DNA from: an uncultured Petrimonas sp.
GTDB lineage: Bacteria > Bacteroidota > Bacteroidia > Bacteroidales > Dysgonomonadaceae
DNA: 6,731 bases
NCBI GenBank assembly: GCA_934621705.1
Contig: CAKTUP010000110.1
Span: 1-6,731, forward strand
Direction: 5' to 3'
The position numbers and the translations under genes were made by a program. How positions within the stretch are numbered: the first letter of the stretch is position 1; every line of letters begins with the position of its first letter. The notes under the pieces were generated by a model. It worked only from the letters and a program-made list of their open reading frames with translations. It was not told where the DNA came from and ran no database searches. Positions 1 to 6,095 of the stretch are shown piece after piece.

Positions 1-162
1 CATTTTCTGGTAATGGCAACAGGTTCGGCAAATGAAGTGGATTATTGTTTTATTTTAGCGCTCGATTTAGGATATATAAATATTGATGATTATAAAAGGA
101 TACAGAAAACAATAGAAGAAGTGAGAAAAATGCTTGTTTCTCTCATCAATAAACTTAAATAG
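1..162 (+). CDS. Four-helix-bundle protein (S23/IVS type), C-terminal part only
   Basis: An open frame enters from the left edge and ends at a TAG at 160-162, giving 53 residues. The segment TGSANEVDYCFILALDLGYI, followed by a charged helix ending in LVSLINKLK, is the typical C-terminal half of the small (about 115-125 residue) four-helix-bundle proteins first seen as open frames in 23S rRNA intervening sequences. These are common as stand-alone genes in Bacteroidota. The biochemical function of the family is not settled. The visible part is helical, with no signal peptide or membrane segment. The gene is AT-rich compared with murC downstream and is not a standard dcw gene, so it is probably an insertion between murC and whatever lies upstream (murG would be expected, but is not visible). 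The N-terminus is outside the window. Confidence 0.8.
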   Translation, partial: HFLVMATGSANEVDYCFILALDLGYINIDDYKRIQKTIEEVRKMLVSLINKLK

Positions 163-230
163 TTTGCAGTTATAAGTTCACAGCTCACAAACTGAAAACT
201 GAAAACTGAAAACTGAAAACTGAAAACAAT
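161..230 (+). repeat. Heptanucleotide tandem repeat upstream of murC
   Basis: Five perfect copies of CTGAAAA run from 192 to 226 and end two bases before the murC ATG. The same 7-nt phase can be followed leftwards to about 161 through four degenerate units (AGTTTGC at 161, AGTTATA at 168, then the units at 175 and 182). The array therefore fills the whole 66-nt gap between the four-helix-bundle gene and murC. There is no Shine-Dalgarno sequence. The A-rich repeat directly before the ATG gives the unstructured A-rich leader that Bacteroidota start sites favour. It may be a passive leader or a slippage-prone site; function is unknown. Confidence 0.9.
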
Positions 231-1599
231 GAATTATGAATTAATATATTTTGTGGGTATAGGAGGAATTGGAATGAGCAACCTTGCCCGGTATTTTATG
301 TCGCAAGGCAAGCGAGTTGCCGGATACGACCGTGTGGAAACCCCGCTCACCCGGGCATTAGTTGCCGAAGGCGCACACATACATTACGAAGACAACCTAC
401 AATTTATTCCTGACGAATTTCTGGATAAAGACAGTACGCTGGTCGTTTACACCCCCGCCATTCCCGCCTCGCACAGCGAGTTGCAATACTTTCGGCAAAA
501 CGGTTTCACCCTGATGAAACGCGCGCAGGTGTTGGGCGAGATAACCAAAACAAGCGACGCCGTTTGTATTGCCGGAACGCACGGAAAAACCACCGTATCG
601 AGCATGATTGCACACTTGCTGCGGCAATCGACGGTGGATTGTAACGCGTTTTTGGGCGGGATACTCAAAAACTACGGCACCAACCTGCTGCTGTCCCACA
701 AAAGTAACATCACCGTTGCCGAAGCCGACGAGTACGACCGTTCGTTCCATTGGCTGCGCCCGTGGATTGCCGTCATCACCTCCGCCGACCCCGATCACCT
801 CGATATCTACGGCACACCCGAAGCCTATCGCGAAAGTTTCGAGCATTTCACTTCGCTCATTCGCCCCGATGGTTATCTCATTCTGAAAAAGGACGCGCCC
901 GTTACGCCTCGCGTAAACAGCGGCGTGAAAATCTTCACCTACTCCGAAACCGAAGGCGATTATCACGCCGAAAACATCCGCATCGGCGGCGGCGAAATTG
1001 TGTTTGATTATGTGTCGCCATCCGGAAAAATCACGGATATTTCCCTCGGCGTTCCTGTGAAAGTGAACATTGAAAACGCCGTTGCCGCCATCGCTTCCGC
1101 GCAATTGTGCGGCGTTACGCCCGACGAAATTCGCGCGGCGATGCGCACTTTCGGCGGCGCCAAACGTCGGTTCGATTTTCTGCTGAAAACCCCCAACCTC
1201 GTTTTTATCGACGATTACGCGCATCATCCCAATGAGCTGACAGCATCCATCCAATCCATAAGGCAATTATATCCGGATAAGAAAGTTACCGGCGTTTTCC
1301 AGCCGCATCTCTACACGCGCACACGCGATTTCGTGGACGAGTTCGCGCAAAGCCTCTCGCTGCTCGACGACGTTGTATTGCTCGACATCTATCCCGCGCG
1401 CGAAGAACCCATTCCCGGTGTTACTTCTGAAATTATCTTCGATAAAATTACGTCGAAAGAAAAAGTGTTGCTCAAAAAATCGGAATTGCTCCCTTTTTTA
1501 AAGAACAAAGAGTTGGAAGTTTTGGTTACCTTGGGAGCAGGCGATATTGAACGGTTGTTGCCCGAAATAAAAGAAATGTTAGAAAAAAGAAACGATTGA
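229..1599 (+). CDS. murC: UDP-N-acetylmuramate--L-alanine ligase MurC
   Basis: MurC ligates L-alanine to UDP-MurNAc with ATP in the cytoplasm, the first amino-acid addition of the peptidoglycan stem peptide. The 456 residues match the usual family size (about 450-490). The N-terminal Rossmann-like domain opens with the glycine-rich GIGGIG at residues 10-15, which binds the UDP substrate. The central ATPase domain has the P-loop GTHGKTT at 116-122, EADEYDRSF from 165, and SADPDHLDIYGT from 185, with the family's conserved His and Asp residues. The C-terminal domain has GGAKRRFD (309-316), DDYAHHPNE (328-336) and FQPHLYTRTRDF (from 357). The ATG at 229 is chosen because it sits nine codons before the GIGGIG motif, where MurC proteins normally begin. 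The heptamer repeat array lies immediately upstream. GC is high in the middle of the gene and falls over the last 150 bases. Confidence 0.98.
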   Translation: MNYELIYFVGIGGIGMSNLARYFMSQGKRVAGYDRVETPLTRALVAEGAHIHYEDNLQFIPDEFLDKDSTLVVYTPAIPASHSELQYFRQNGFTLMKRAQVLGEITKTSDAVCIAGTHGKTTVSSMIAHLLRQSTVDCNAFLGGILKNYGTNLLLSHKSNITVAEADEYDRSFHWLRPWIAVITSADPDHLDIYGTPEAYRESFEHFTSLIRPDGYLILKKDAPVTPRVNSGVKIFTYSETEGDYHAENIRIGGGEIVFDYVSPSGKITDISLGVPVKVNIENAVAAIASAQLCGVTPDEIRAAMRTFGGAKRRFDFLLKTPNLVFIDDYAHHPNELTASIQSIRQLYPDKKVTGVFQPHLYTRTRDFVDEFAQSLSLLDDVVLLDIYPAREEPIPGVTSEIIFDKITSKEKVLLKKSELLPFLKNKELEVLVTLGAGDIERLLPEIKEMLEKRND

Positions 1600-1609
1600 T
1601 TTCTCTTCG

Positions 1610-1640
1610 TTTGTGCATTAGATAAATTTGCGTAAATTTG
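1610..1640 (+). promoter_or_regulatory. Candidate Bacteroidota-type promoter with doubled -7 box
   Basis: The box TAAATTTG, an exact match to the Bacteroidota -7 consensus TAnnTTTG, occurs twice, at 1623-1630 and 1633-1640. The copies are 10 nt apart, about one helical turn. A TTTG at 1610-1613 lies 19 nt before the second box and could be the -33 element. The position, just after the murC stop and before the GNAT-like gene, suggests that the inserted pair has its own transcription start inside the dcw operon. If the second box is used, the transcript would begin at or next to the ATG at 1644 and be almost leaderless. With the first box the leader would be only about 10 nt. This is consensus matching only. 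Confidence 0.6.
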
Positions 1641-1643
1641 TAT

Positions 1644-2171
1644 ATGACTAAACGGCAAAATATTCCGCTTGATTTTGAGATTGATTTTCTTACAAATTCA
1701 ATAGAGAATGTTATTTCCGGCGAAGTCTTTGAAACAGAAATCACACGGTTAAGAATTACAGATAAAGAACAAATAAAAGTTTCGGAATGGGTTTTTCATT
1801 GGCTGGCTGAACTGAAAGATAAATCGAATGAAATATATAAATTAACAACAGAGCATAATTCTTCCATTATTCACGGATTAATTTCTTTGACAGATAAAGG
1901 AGACCATGTTTTTATGAATCTTATAGAAAATGCTTCGTTTAATAAGGGCAAAAAGAAACTTTATAAAGGTGTTGCCGGTAATCTCGTGGCGTTTGCTTGT
2001 AAAACTTCATTCGAAAAGAAATACGACGGCGTGGTATCATTTGTGGCAAAAACACAACTTATAGAGCATTATAAACAAACGTTGGGTGCAAAACTTTTTG
2101 CCGGAAACCGAATGTTTATTGACACAAAAGAATCTTTGATGTTGGTGGAAAAATATTTCAAAAAACTTTAA
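1644..2171 (+). CDS. GNAT-like (N-acetyltransferase fold) protein of unknown function
   Basis: The product has 175 residues, with no signal peptide or membrane segment. The second half resembles a GNAT acetyltransferase core. A strand pair at about 76-95 (IHGLISL then HVFMNLIE) is followed by a loop and Y-K-G-V-A-G-N-L at 107-114, where the acetyl-CoA pyrophosphate loop and helix would lie. Next come a strand (GVVSFVAK, 129-136) and LIEHYKQTLGAKLF (139-152), which mirrors the 'FYEKLGF' end of GNAT domains. The substrate is not recognisable. The first 70 residues are charged and unlike the catalytic core. I recall similar Bacteroidota proteins as uncharacterised. The ATG at 1644 is preferred over an in-frame TTG at 1638, which lies in the -7 box. 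The small gene at 2175 follows by only 3 nt, so the two are probably co-transcribed. Two adjacent 60-nt lines (1741-1860) are 30% GC, against 58% for a mid-murC line, suggesting a separate origin. Confidence 0.7.
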   Translation: MTKRQNIPLDFEIDFLTNSIENVISGEVFETEITRLRITDKEQIKVSEWVFHWLAELKDKSNEIYKLTTEHNSSIIHGLISLTDKGDHVFMNLIENASFNKGKKKLYKGVAGNLVAFACKTSFEKKYDGVVSFVAKTQLIEHYKQTLGAKLFAGNRMFIDTKESLMLVEKYFKKL

Positions 2172-2174
2172 CTT

Positions 2175-2345
2175 ATGATAGATTATAGAAAAATAGATGA
2201 TAAAGACTTCGTTTTTGACAACAAACCTTTAAGTGAAAAAGAAGATAAAGAATTTAGCGATTTTTTAAAGAAACGAAAAAGGCGTAATGTCCGACTGAGT
2301 TATTTCAAACGAAAAGCGAATCAAAAAGTAAATCAAAAGCTTTAG
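2175..2345 (+). CDS. Small charged protein paired with the GNAT-like gene
   Basis: A short frame of 56 residues starts at an ATG 3 nt after the stop of the GNAT-like gene and ends in TAG at 2343-2345. The protein has two unlike halves. Residues 1-30 are acidic and polar (10 Asp/Glu). Residues 31-56 contain no Asp or Glu but 12 Lys/Arg, starting with LKKRKRRNVR. The motif KEFSDFLKKRK looks like a short amphipathic helix. No known domain is recognised. The tight spacing, shared AT-rich composition and shared strand make it likely to be real and translated with its neighbour. It could be a partner or inhibitor of the GNAT-like protein, as in a toxin-antitoxin pair, or a small nucleic-acid-binding protein. 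Neither is shown. ftsQ starts 22 nt further on. Confidence 0.6.
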   Translation: MIDYRKIDDKDFVFDNKPLSEKEDKEFSDFLKKRKRRNVRLSYFKRKANQKVNQKL

Positions 2346-2367
2346 AGCAACTTTTGTATAGAATTAC

Positions 2368-3099
2368 ATGAAGAAATTCCTCATCATACTCGTTTCGCTC
2401 GCTATAATCGGCTACTTGGTTTTTTCGGCCATTTACTTCGGTAAATCATCGAGAAACGAAGAGTGCACTGCTTTTGAAGTGATTGTGAAAGACAGTTCGC
2501 GCATTCAGTTCGTGCATAAAAAAGACATCGAAGATTTGTTGAAGAGAAAGAAAATATATCCCGTTGGCAAAACAATGAGCGAGGTAAATACGTTGGAAAT
2601 TCTCGATACGATCCTGACCAATAAATTGGTGAAATCGGCAAATGTTTACACCGCGCAAGGTGGACGGGTAGTGGCTAACATTTATCAGCGCGAACCGATT
2701 TTGCGGGTAATTTCCGATACAAAAGGAAGTTTTTATATCGATAATAATCGCGAGCGGATGCCCGTTTCGGCAAACTTCACGGTTTACGTGCCCATCGCCA
2801 CCGGCGCCATCGACGAGGATTTCGCTAAAAACGAACTCTATGATTTTGTAACGTTTTTGAACGACAATCCCGAATGGAACGCCTGGGTAGATCAAATTGT
2901 GGTGAAACCCAACAAAGATGTGGATTTGATTCCGCGTGCGGGAGATTTCAAAATCGCGTTCGGTAAACTGGAAAACTATTCCGAAAAATTCACTAAATTC
3001 GCTCTTTTTATAGAAAAAGGGTTGAATGTGGTGGGCTGGAACCGCTATTCGGAAATAAATTTGAAATACGATAACCAGGTGGTTTGCACGAAGCGGTAA
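2368..3099 (+). CDS. ftsQ: Cell division protein FtsQ (DivIB family)
   Basis: FtsQ is a bitopic inner-membrane protein of the divisome. It links early cytoplasmic components with the late periplasmic synthesis proteins and, in other bacteria, binds FtsB and FtsL. The 243 residues show a two-lysine start followed by one hydrophobic segment (residues 4-24, FLIILVSLAIIGYLVFSAIYF), then a periplasmic part. Residues about 36-110 form the expected POTRA-like domain: FEVIVKDSSRIQFVHKKDIE, a helix, then a strand pair ending in VVANIYQREPI. The rest (about 111-243) corresponds to the FtsQ beta domain. Sequence is poorly conserved in this family, so the call relies on topology, length, the QREP motif and the position before ftsA. 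No Shine-Dalgarno sequence or convincing promoter box is seen in the 22 nt upstream, so it may depend on read-through from murC or the insert promoter. Confidence 0.92.
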   Translation: MKKFLIILVSLAIIGYLVFSAIYFGKSSRNEECTAFEVIVKDSSRIQFVHKKDIEDLLKRKKIYPVGKTMSEVNTLEILDTILTNKLVKSANVYTAQGGRVVANIYQREPILRVISDTKGSFYIDNNRERMPVSANFTVYVPIATGAIDEDFAKNELYDFVTFLNDNPEWNAWVDQIVVKPNKDVDLIPRAGDFKIAFGKLENYSEKFTKFALFIEKGLNVVGWNRYSEINLKYDNQVVCTKR

Positions 3100-3155
3100 A
3101 CGAGGTGCGAGGTGCGGGGCACGAACATTGAACTTTAAACATTGAACATTAAACG
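3100..3155 (+). repeat. Heptanucleotide array between ftsQ and ftsA, two families in one phase
   Basis: Eight consecutive 7-nt units fill 3100-3155, starting one base after the ftsQ stop. The first three are GC-rich (ACGAGGT at 3100, GCGAGGT at 3107, then a variant). The last four are AT-rich (TTGAACT at 3128, TTAAACA at 3135, and two close copies). The unit between them, ACGAACA at 3121-3127, is a hybrid: it begins like the first family and ends like the second, and the 7-nt phase is unbroken. A TA-rich stretch then leads to the ftsA ATG at 3167. Function is unknown. Confidence 0.8.
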
Positions 3156-3166
3156 TAAATATATAT

Positions 3167-4531
3167 ATGACTTCAGGATTTATAGCTGCCATCGATTTGG
3201 GAACTTCCAAGATAACCGGCGTTATCGGGCGTAAAAACGAAAACAACGTCATATCGGTTTTGGCTTCCGAGAGCATCCCGTCGGACAACTGCATCCGGCG
3301 CGGAACAATTTACAACATCGATAAAGCCGGAGCCATCGTAAAAAGGCTCATCAATATGCTCGAAAACAAGTTAAGTGTGAGGATCGGCAAAGTTTATGTG
3401 TCGATTGGCGGACAGTCCATTCACACGGAAGTTGTGAGGGAAATGAAACAACTTTCCTCATCGGGAATTGTGTCTGAAACGGTTGTGGAGCAGCTTCGCA
3501 GTTCAATCGAGAAATACAAGCCCGATATGAACCGGAAATATGCCGTTGCCGATGTGGAATATTTCTTAGACGATAAAGCGGAGAAAAATCCGGTGGGAGT
3601 TACCTGCTCCACCATCGAAGCCGAGTATCAGATCGTGGTGGGGCGTCCCAATTTATCTACCAATATAGAGAAAACCGTTGTGGAAAAAGCTTCTTTGCAA
3701 ATTGCCGATTTTATTGTAGGCCCATTGGCTGCGGCTGCAATCGCTTTAACCAACGAGGAAAAAGAATTGGGTTGTGCTTTTATCGATTTTGGCGCCGGCA
3801 CCACCGATCTGTCCATTTACAAAGGCGGCGTATTGAGGCGGTTGGTAACCATTCCCTTCGGCGGACGCAACATAACCAAAGACATTGCCGAGTTGAACTT
3901 CATAGAAAGTGACGCCGAACAGTACAAGATAAAATTCGGGAAAGCCAAAGAAAGCAACGAAGGTTCGCTTTTTTCTTCGCCGTTTTCATCCAAACCCGAT
4001 ATCGATCTGGTTGAGTTGAATAAAGTAATTGTTATGCGGCTGGACGAAATTACCGCCAACGTTAAGGAACAGATCCATCTTTCCGGTTATCAGGAGCAGT
4101 TGGGCGCCGGATTAATCATTACGGGCGGAGCATCACAACTGAAGAATCTCGATATTTACCTGAATCAGAAACTCGATTTGCCCGTTCGCAAAGTATCGGC
4201 AAGAAAAAATCAGGTAAACAACAATCCCGAACTTGCCAATGACCCTGCGTTCACTTCGGCGTTGGGAATGCTTTTGCTCGGAAACACCAACTGCGAAAAA
4301 GTAGTGTTGGAGGAATATTCCGATGACAACGTAACGGAGGAGAAGAAAGGAGGCCGCGGCTGGGGCAACTTTTTCGGCGGCGGAGATAAACCTCAAAAAG
4401 AACAGGAACCAAAAGCGCCTAAAGCCCCCAGGAAACCAAAACCGGAGAGTAAAAAATCCATCAATATCGGTGGCAAAATGAAAGATATTTTCTCCACCAT
4501 GTTCGATGAAGTGGATGACGATGAACAATAA
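3167..4531 (+). CDS. ftsA: Cell division protein FtsA (actin-like membrane anchor of the Z ring)
   Basis: FtsA is an actin-family ATPase that binds the FtsZ C-terminal peptide and tethers the ring to the inner membrane, then recruits later divisome proteins. The 454 residues show the phosphate-1 loop AIDLGTSKITGVIG near residues 8-21, the phosphate-2 loop IDFGAGTTDLSIY at 206-218 and the adenosine motif GAGLIITGGA at 313-322, all in order. The segment between the first two holds the FtsA-specific 1C subdomain. After about residue 385 comes a tail with a glycine/aromatic patch (GGRGWGNFFGGG, 395-406), a Lys/Pro/Glu linker, and a final amphipathic segment (GGKMKDIFSTMF, about 435-446), probably the membrane-targeting helix, followed by the acidic end DEVDDDEQ. 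The tail makes it somewhat longer than the E. coli protein (420). The start at 3167 is the only sensible ATG before the first loop. Confidence 0.98.
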   Translation: MTSGFIAAIDLGTSKITGVIGRKNENNVISVLASESIPSDNCIRRGTIYNIDKAGAIVKRLINMLENKLSVRIGKVYVSIGGQSIHTEVVREMKQLSSSGIVSETVVEQLRSSIEKYKPDMNRKYAVADVEYFLDDKAEKNPVGVTCSTIEAEYQIVVGRPNLSTNIEKTVVEKASLQIADFIVGPLAAAAIALTNEEKELGCAFIDFGAGTTDLSIYKGGVLRRLVTIPFGGRNITKDIAELNFIESDAEQYKIKFGKAKESNEGSLFSSPFSSKPDIDLVELNKVIVMRLDEITANVKEQIHLSGYQEQLGAGLIITGGASQLKNLDIYLNQKLDLPVRKVSARKNQVNNNPELANDPAFTSALGMLLLGNTNCEKVVLEEYSDDNVTEEKKGGRGWGNFFGGGDKPQKEQEPKAPKAPRKPKPESKKSINIGGKMKDIFSTMFDEVDDDEQ

Positions 4532-4536
4532 CACAT

Positions 4537-4690
4537 CGGCTGTTGGCTTTTAGCTATTGGCTATTGGCCATGTAGTGGAGCAAATTAAAAGCCGGAGAAT
4601 AAAAATAATAAAATAAAACCTATGTTATTGGTTGACTGGTGAATCAGTTCAACGCAAAGCCAACAGCCAATAGCTAACGGCCAACAGCTT
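4537..4690 (+). repeat. Imperfect 35-bp inverted repeat built of heptamers, flanking 84 nt
   Basis: The left arm (4537-4571) has five 7-nt units around TAGCTAT and TGGCTAT. The right arm (4656-4690) has five units around ATAGCTA and ACAGCCA. The right arm, reverse-complemented, aligns with the left arm in the same 7-nt register with 28 of 35 identical bases by my count. The arms are separated by 84 nt. In RNA they could form a long hairpin that starts 6 nt after the ftsA stop and ends 23 nt before the ftsZ ATG. No target-site duplication is evident at the edges, so a transposon origin is not supported. Confidence 0.8.
4631..4653 (+). promoter_or_regulatory. Small hairpin inside the ftsA-ftsZ spacer
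   Basis: GTTGACTG at 4631-4638 can pair with CAGT and CAAC (4645-4653, one bulged T), leaving the 6-nt loop GTGAAT. It lies in the loop of the larger inverted repeat, just before its right arm. There is no T run after it, so it is not an ordinary intrinsic terminator. It may be chance or part of an mRNA structure ahead of ftsZ. Confidence 0.35.
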
Positions 4691-4713
4691 AATTCAAAAA
4701 CAATCCCCAATCT

Positions 4714-6000
4714 ATGGACGATATATTAGATTTTCAAATCAACAGCCGAACCAAAGCCATCATTAAAGTGATAGGCGTGGGCGGCGGCGGAGGAAATGCC
4801 GTAAACCACATGTTTAAAGAAGGAATTCACGATGTTTCCTTTGCGCTTTGCAACACCGATTATCAAGCGTTGGTCAGTTCGCCAGTGCCCGTAAAAGTGC
4901 AATTGGGAGAACACACCACCGATGGTCTGGGCGCGGGAAACAAGCCCGAAGTGGCTCAGCGGGCAGCGGAAGAAAGCATCGATTTAATTCAGGATTTGCT
5001 AAGCGATGGCACACGCATGGCGTTTATCACCGCCGGAATGGGCGGCGGAACCGGAACCGGAGCGGCTCCCGTTGTGGCGCGCGTGGCCAAGGATATGGGC
5101 ATTCTCACCGTGGGTATAGTTACTATTCCTTTCGTTTTCGAGGGCGCACGCAAGATAGTGCAGGCGTTGAAAGGCGTTGAAGAGATCGCTCGAAACGTGG
5201 ATGCATTGCTGGTTATCAACAACGAACGCTTACGCGATATCTATCACGACCTCACCATGCTCAACGCCTTTGCCCGTGCCGATGATACACTGGCGGTCGC
5301 TGCCAAGAGCATCGCCGAAATCATCACCATTCACGGACACGTGAACCTCGACTTTGCCGATGTGAACACTACACTGAAAGACGGTGGCGTGGCCATTATG
5401 AGTCGCGGTGTGGGCTCCGGAAAGAATCGGGTGAACGATGCAATTGAAGACGCCATCAACTCGCCGCTGCTCAACAATAATGATGTTTTCAGCGCGAAGA
5501 AAATACTCATCAATATCTCTTTCGGGGAAGAAAATCCGCTGATGATGGAGGAGATGAACGCGTTGCACGATTTTATGGCCAAGTTCAGCCGCGAAATAGA
5601 AGTTATCTGGGGCGCGGCCGTAGAAGAAAATCTGGGCGAGGAAGTGAAAATAACGTTGCTGGCAACCGGATTCACCATTAATAATGTGCCCGGTATTCAG
5701 GAACAACACAGCGCTCAAACCAAAGCCGAAGAGCTGGAACGAAAAATCAAAGAAGACCAAAGACGTCAGGAAGAGGAAGAGGAGCAGAGGCTTATCGACA
5801 AGTACTACGGAGCATCGGGACTGAAAATGCTTTCTACCAACAATTACAACTTCGAGCCCTTTATCCTTACCATGGATGAATTCGACGACGACAAAGTGCT
5901 GGAAGCATTGGAAAAAACGCCGGTATTTAAACGCGACCGCGATTTCAATCCGCGCGCATTTAAAACGGAAAGCCGTTCGGCAACTTCGTTGTTTGATTAG
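4714..6000 (+). CDS. ftsZ: Cell division protein FtsZ (tubulin-like GTPase)
   Basis: FtsZ polymerises with GTP into the cytoplasmic ring that places and drives division. The 428 residues begin with the nucleotide-binding start IKVIGVGGGGGNAVNHM, then CNTDYQAL, GLGAGNKPEVAQRAAEES and the tubulin signature GGGTGTG at 110-116. The T7 loop NLDFADV is at 211-217, with the aspartates (D213, D216) that complete GTP hydrolysis in the next subunit. The core ends near residue 325 (ITLLATGF). A charged linker follows (about 340-365, rich in Glu, Lys and Arg, probably helical or coiled), then a conserved-looking tail: FEPFILTMDEFDDDKVLEAL and TPVFKRDRDFNPRAF, the probable FtsA-binding peptide, and finally about 12 polar residues ending SLFD. 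The GNKPE and IINISF-like (ILINISFGEENPLMMEEMN) segments are Bacteroidales-type. It is preceded by the structured spacer rather than by an overlapping gene. Confidence 0.99.
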   Translation: MDDILDFQINSRTKAIIKVIGVGGGGGNAVNHMFKEGIHDVSFALCNTDYQALVSSPVPVKVQLGEHTTDGLGAGNKPEVAQRAAEESIDLIQDLLSDGTRMAFITAGMGGGTGTGAAPVVARVAKDMGILTVGIVTIPFVFEGARKIVQALKGVEEIARNVDALLVINNERLRDIYHDLTMLNAFARADDTLAVAAKSIAEIITIHGHVNLDFADVNTTLKDGGVAIMSRGVGSGKNRVNDAIEDAINSPLLNNNDVFSAKKILINISFGEENPLMMEEMNALHDFMAKFSREIEVIWGAAVEENLGEEVKITLLATGFTINNVPGIQEQHSAQTKAEELERKIKEDQRRQEEEEEQRLIDKYYGASGLKMLSTNNYNFEPFILTMDEFDDDKVLEALEKTPVFKRDRDFNPRAFKTESRSATSLFD

Positions 6001-6002
6001 GG

Positions 6003-6026
6003 TGCTGTGATTTCCGAATCGCAGTA
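6003..6026 (+). promoter_or_regulatory. Hairpin directly after ftsZ
   Basis: CTGTGATT (6005-6012) pairs with AATCGCAG (6017-6024), with one G-U pair and a TCCG tetraloop. The stem can extend to 6003/6026. It begins 3 nt after the ftsZ stop. No T run follows (TAATAAAC), so it does not look like a standard intrinsic terminator. It could protect the 3' end of a processed ftsZ transcript or reduce read-through into yqeY. Confidence 0.5.
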
Positions 6027-6095
6027 ATAAACATTAAACCTCAAATATTAAACATGGTAAAGACGTGGTCTGTCGCGTCTCATCAAACCCTAAAC
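6026..6095 (+). repeat. Heptamer array before yqeY, interrupted by a 28-nt palindromic segment
   Basis: Four units (AATAAAC at 6026, ATTAAAC at 6033, a variant at 6040, ATTAAAC at 6047) run to 6053. After 28 nt (6054-6081), two similar units (ATCAAAC at 6082, CCTAAAC at 6089) resume in the same 7-nt phase and end 3 nt before the yqeY ATG at 6099. The interrupting segment contains a hairpin: AGACGTGG (6061-6068) pairs with TCGCGTCT (6073-6080), including two G-U pairs, around a TCTG loop. The AGACG...CGTCT ends resemble short palindromic elements that I recall as common between Bacteroidota genes. Confidence 0.6.

Larger units (their letters stand above)
4532..4713 (+). other. 182-nt ftsA-ftsZ intergenic region
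   Basis: This gap contains no convincing open frame. It holds two oppositely oriented heptamer arrays (4537-4571 and 4656-4690), an A/T-rich run around 4595-4618 (AGAATAAAAATAATAAAATA and following bases) and a small hairpin at 4631-4653. No TAnnTTTG box was found, so a dedicated ftsZ promoter is not visible by consensus. The size and structure make it the most likely place in the window for separate control of FtsZ level, but this is inference. Confidence 0.7.

Noticed and set aside
161..230. CRISPR-like array before murC
   Set aside because: The units are contiguous 7-mers with no spacers and no cas genes nearby, so this is a simple tandem repeat.
397..1266. 289-codon open frame on the minus strand inside murC
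   Set aside because: It lies wholly antisense to a well-supported murC. It is a shadow of that gene's codon bias in GC-rich sequence, and the translation shows no recognisable domain.
1638..1646. TTG at 1638 as start of the GNAT-like gene
   Set aside because: The TTG is part of the second TAAATTTG box. The ATG at 1644 is in frame, two codons later, and fits better.
2346..2367. Promoter for ftsQ
   Set aside because: A TTTG occurs in the gap, but no TAnnTTTG box follows at a suitable distance before the ATG.
2446..3294. 282-codon open frame on the minus strand across ftsQ and the start of ftsA
   Set aside because: It is antisense to two supported genes and runs through the heptamer array. 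The translation has no family features.
4537..4690. Miniature transposon (MITE) between ftsA and ftsZ
   Set aside because: The arms are degenerate heptamer arrays and no target-site duplication is seen at the edges. The arm sequence is explained by the heptamer pattern found in the other gaps.
5230..5760. 176-codon minus-strand frame within ftsZ
   Set aside because: It is opposite the conserved FtsZ core and is explained by third-position composition.
6003..6026. Intrinsic terminator after ftsZ
   Set aside because: The stem is good, but the following bases are TAATAAAC with no T run, so it is listed only as a hairpin.
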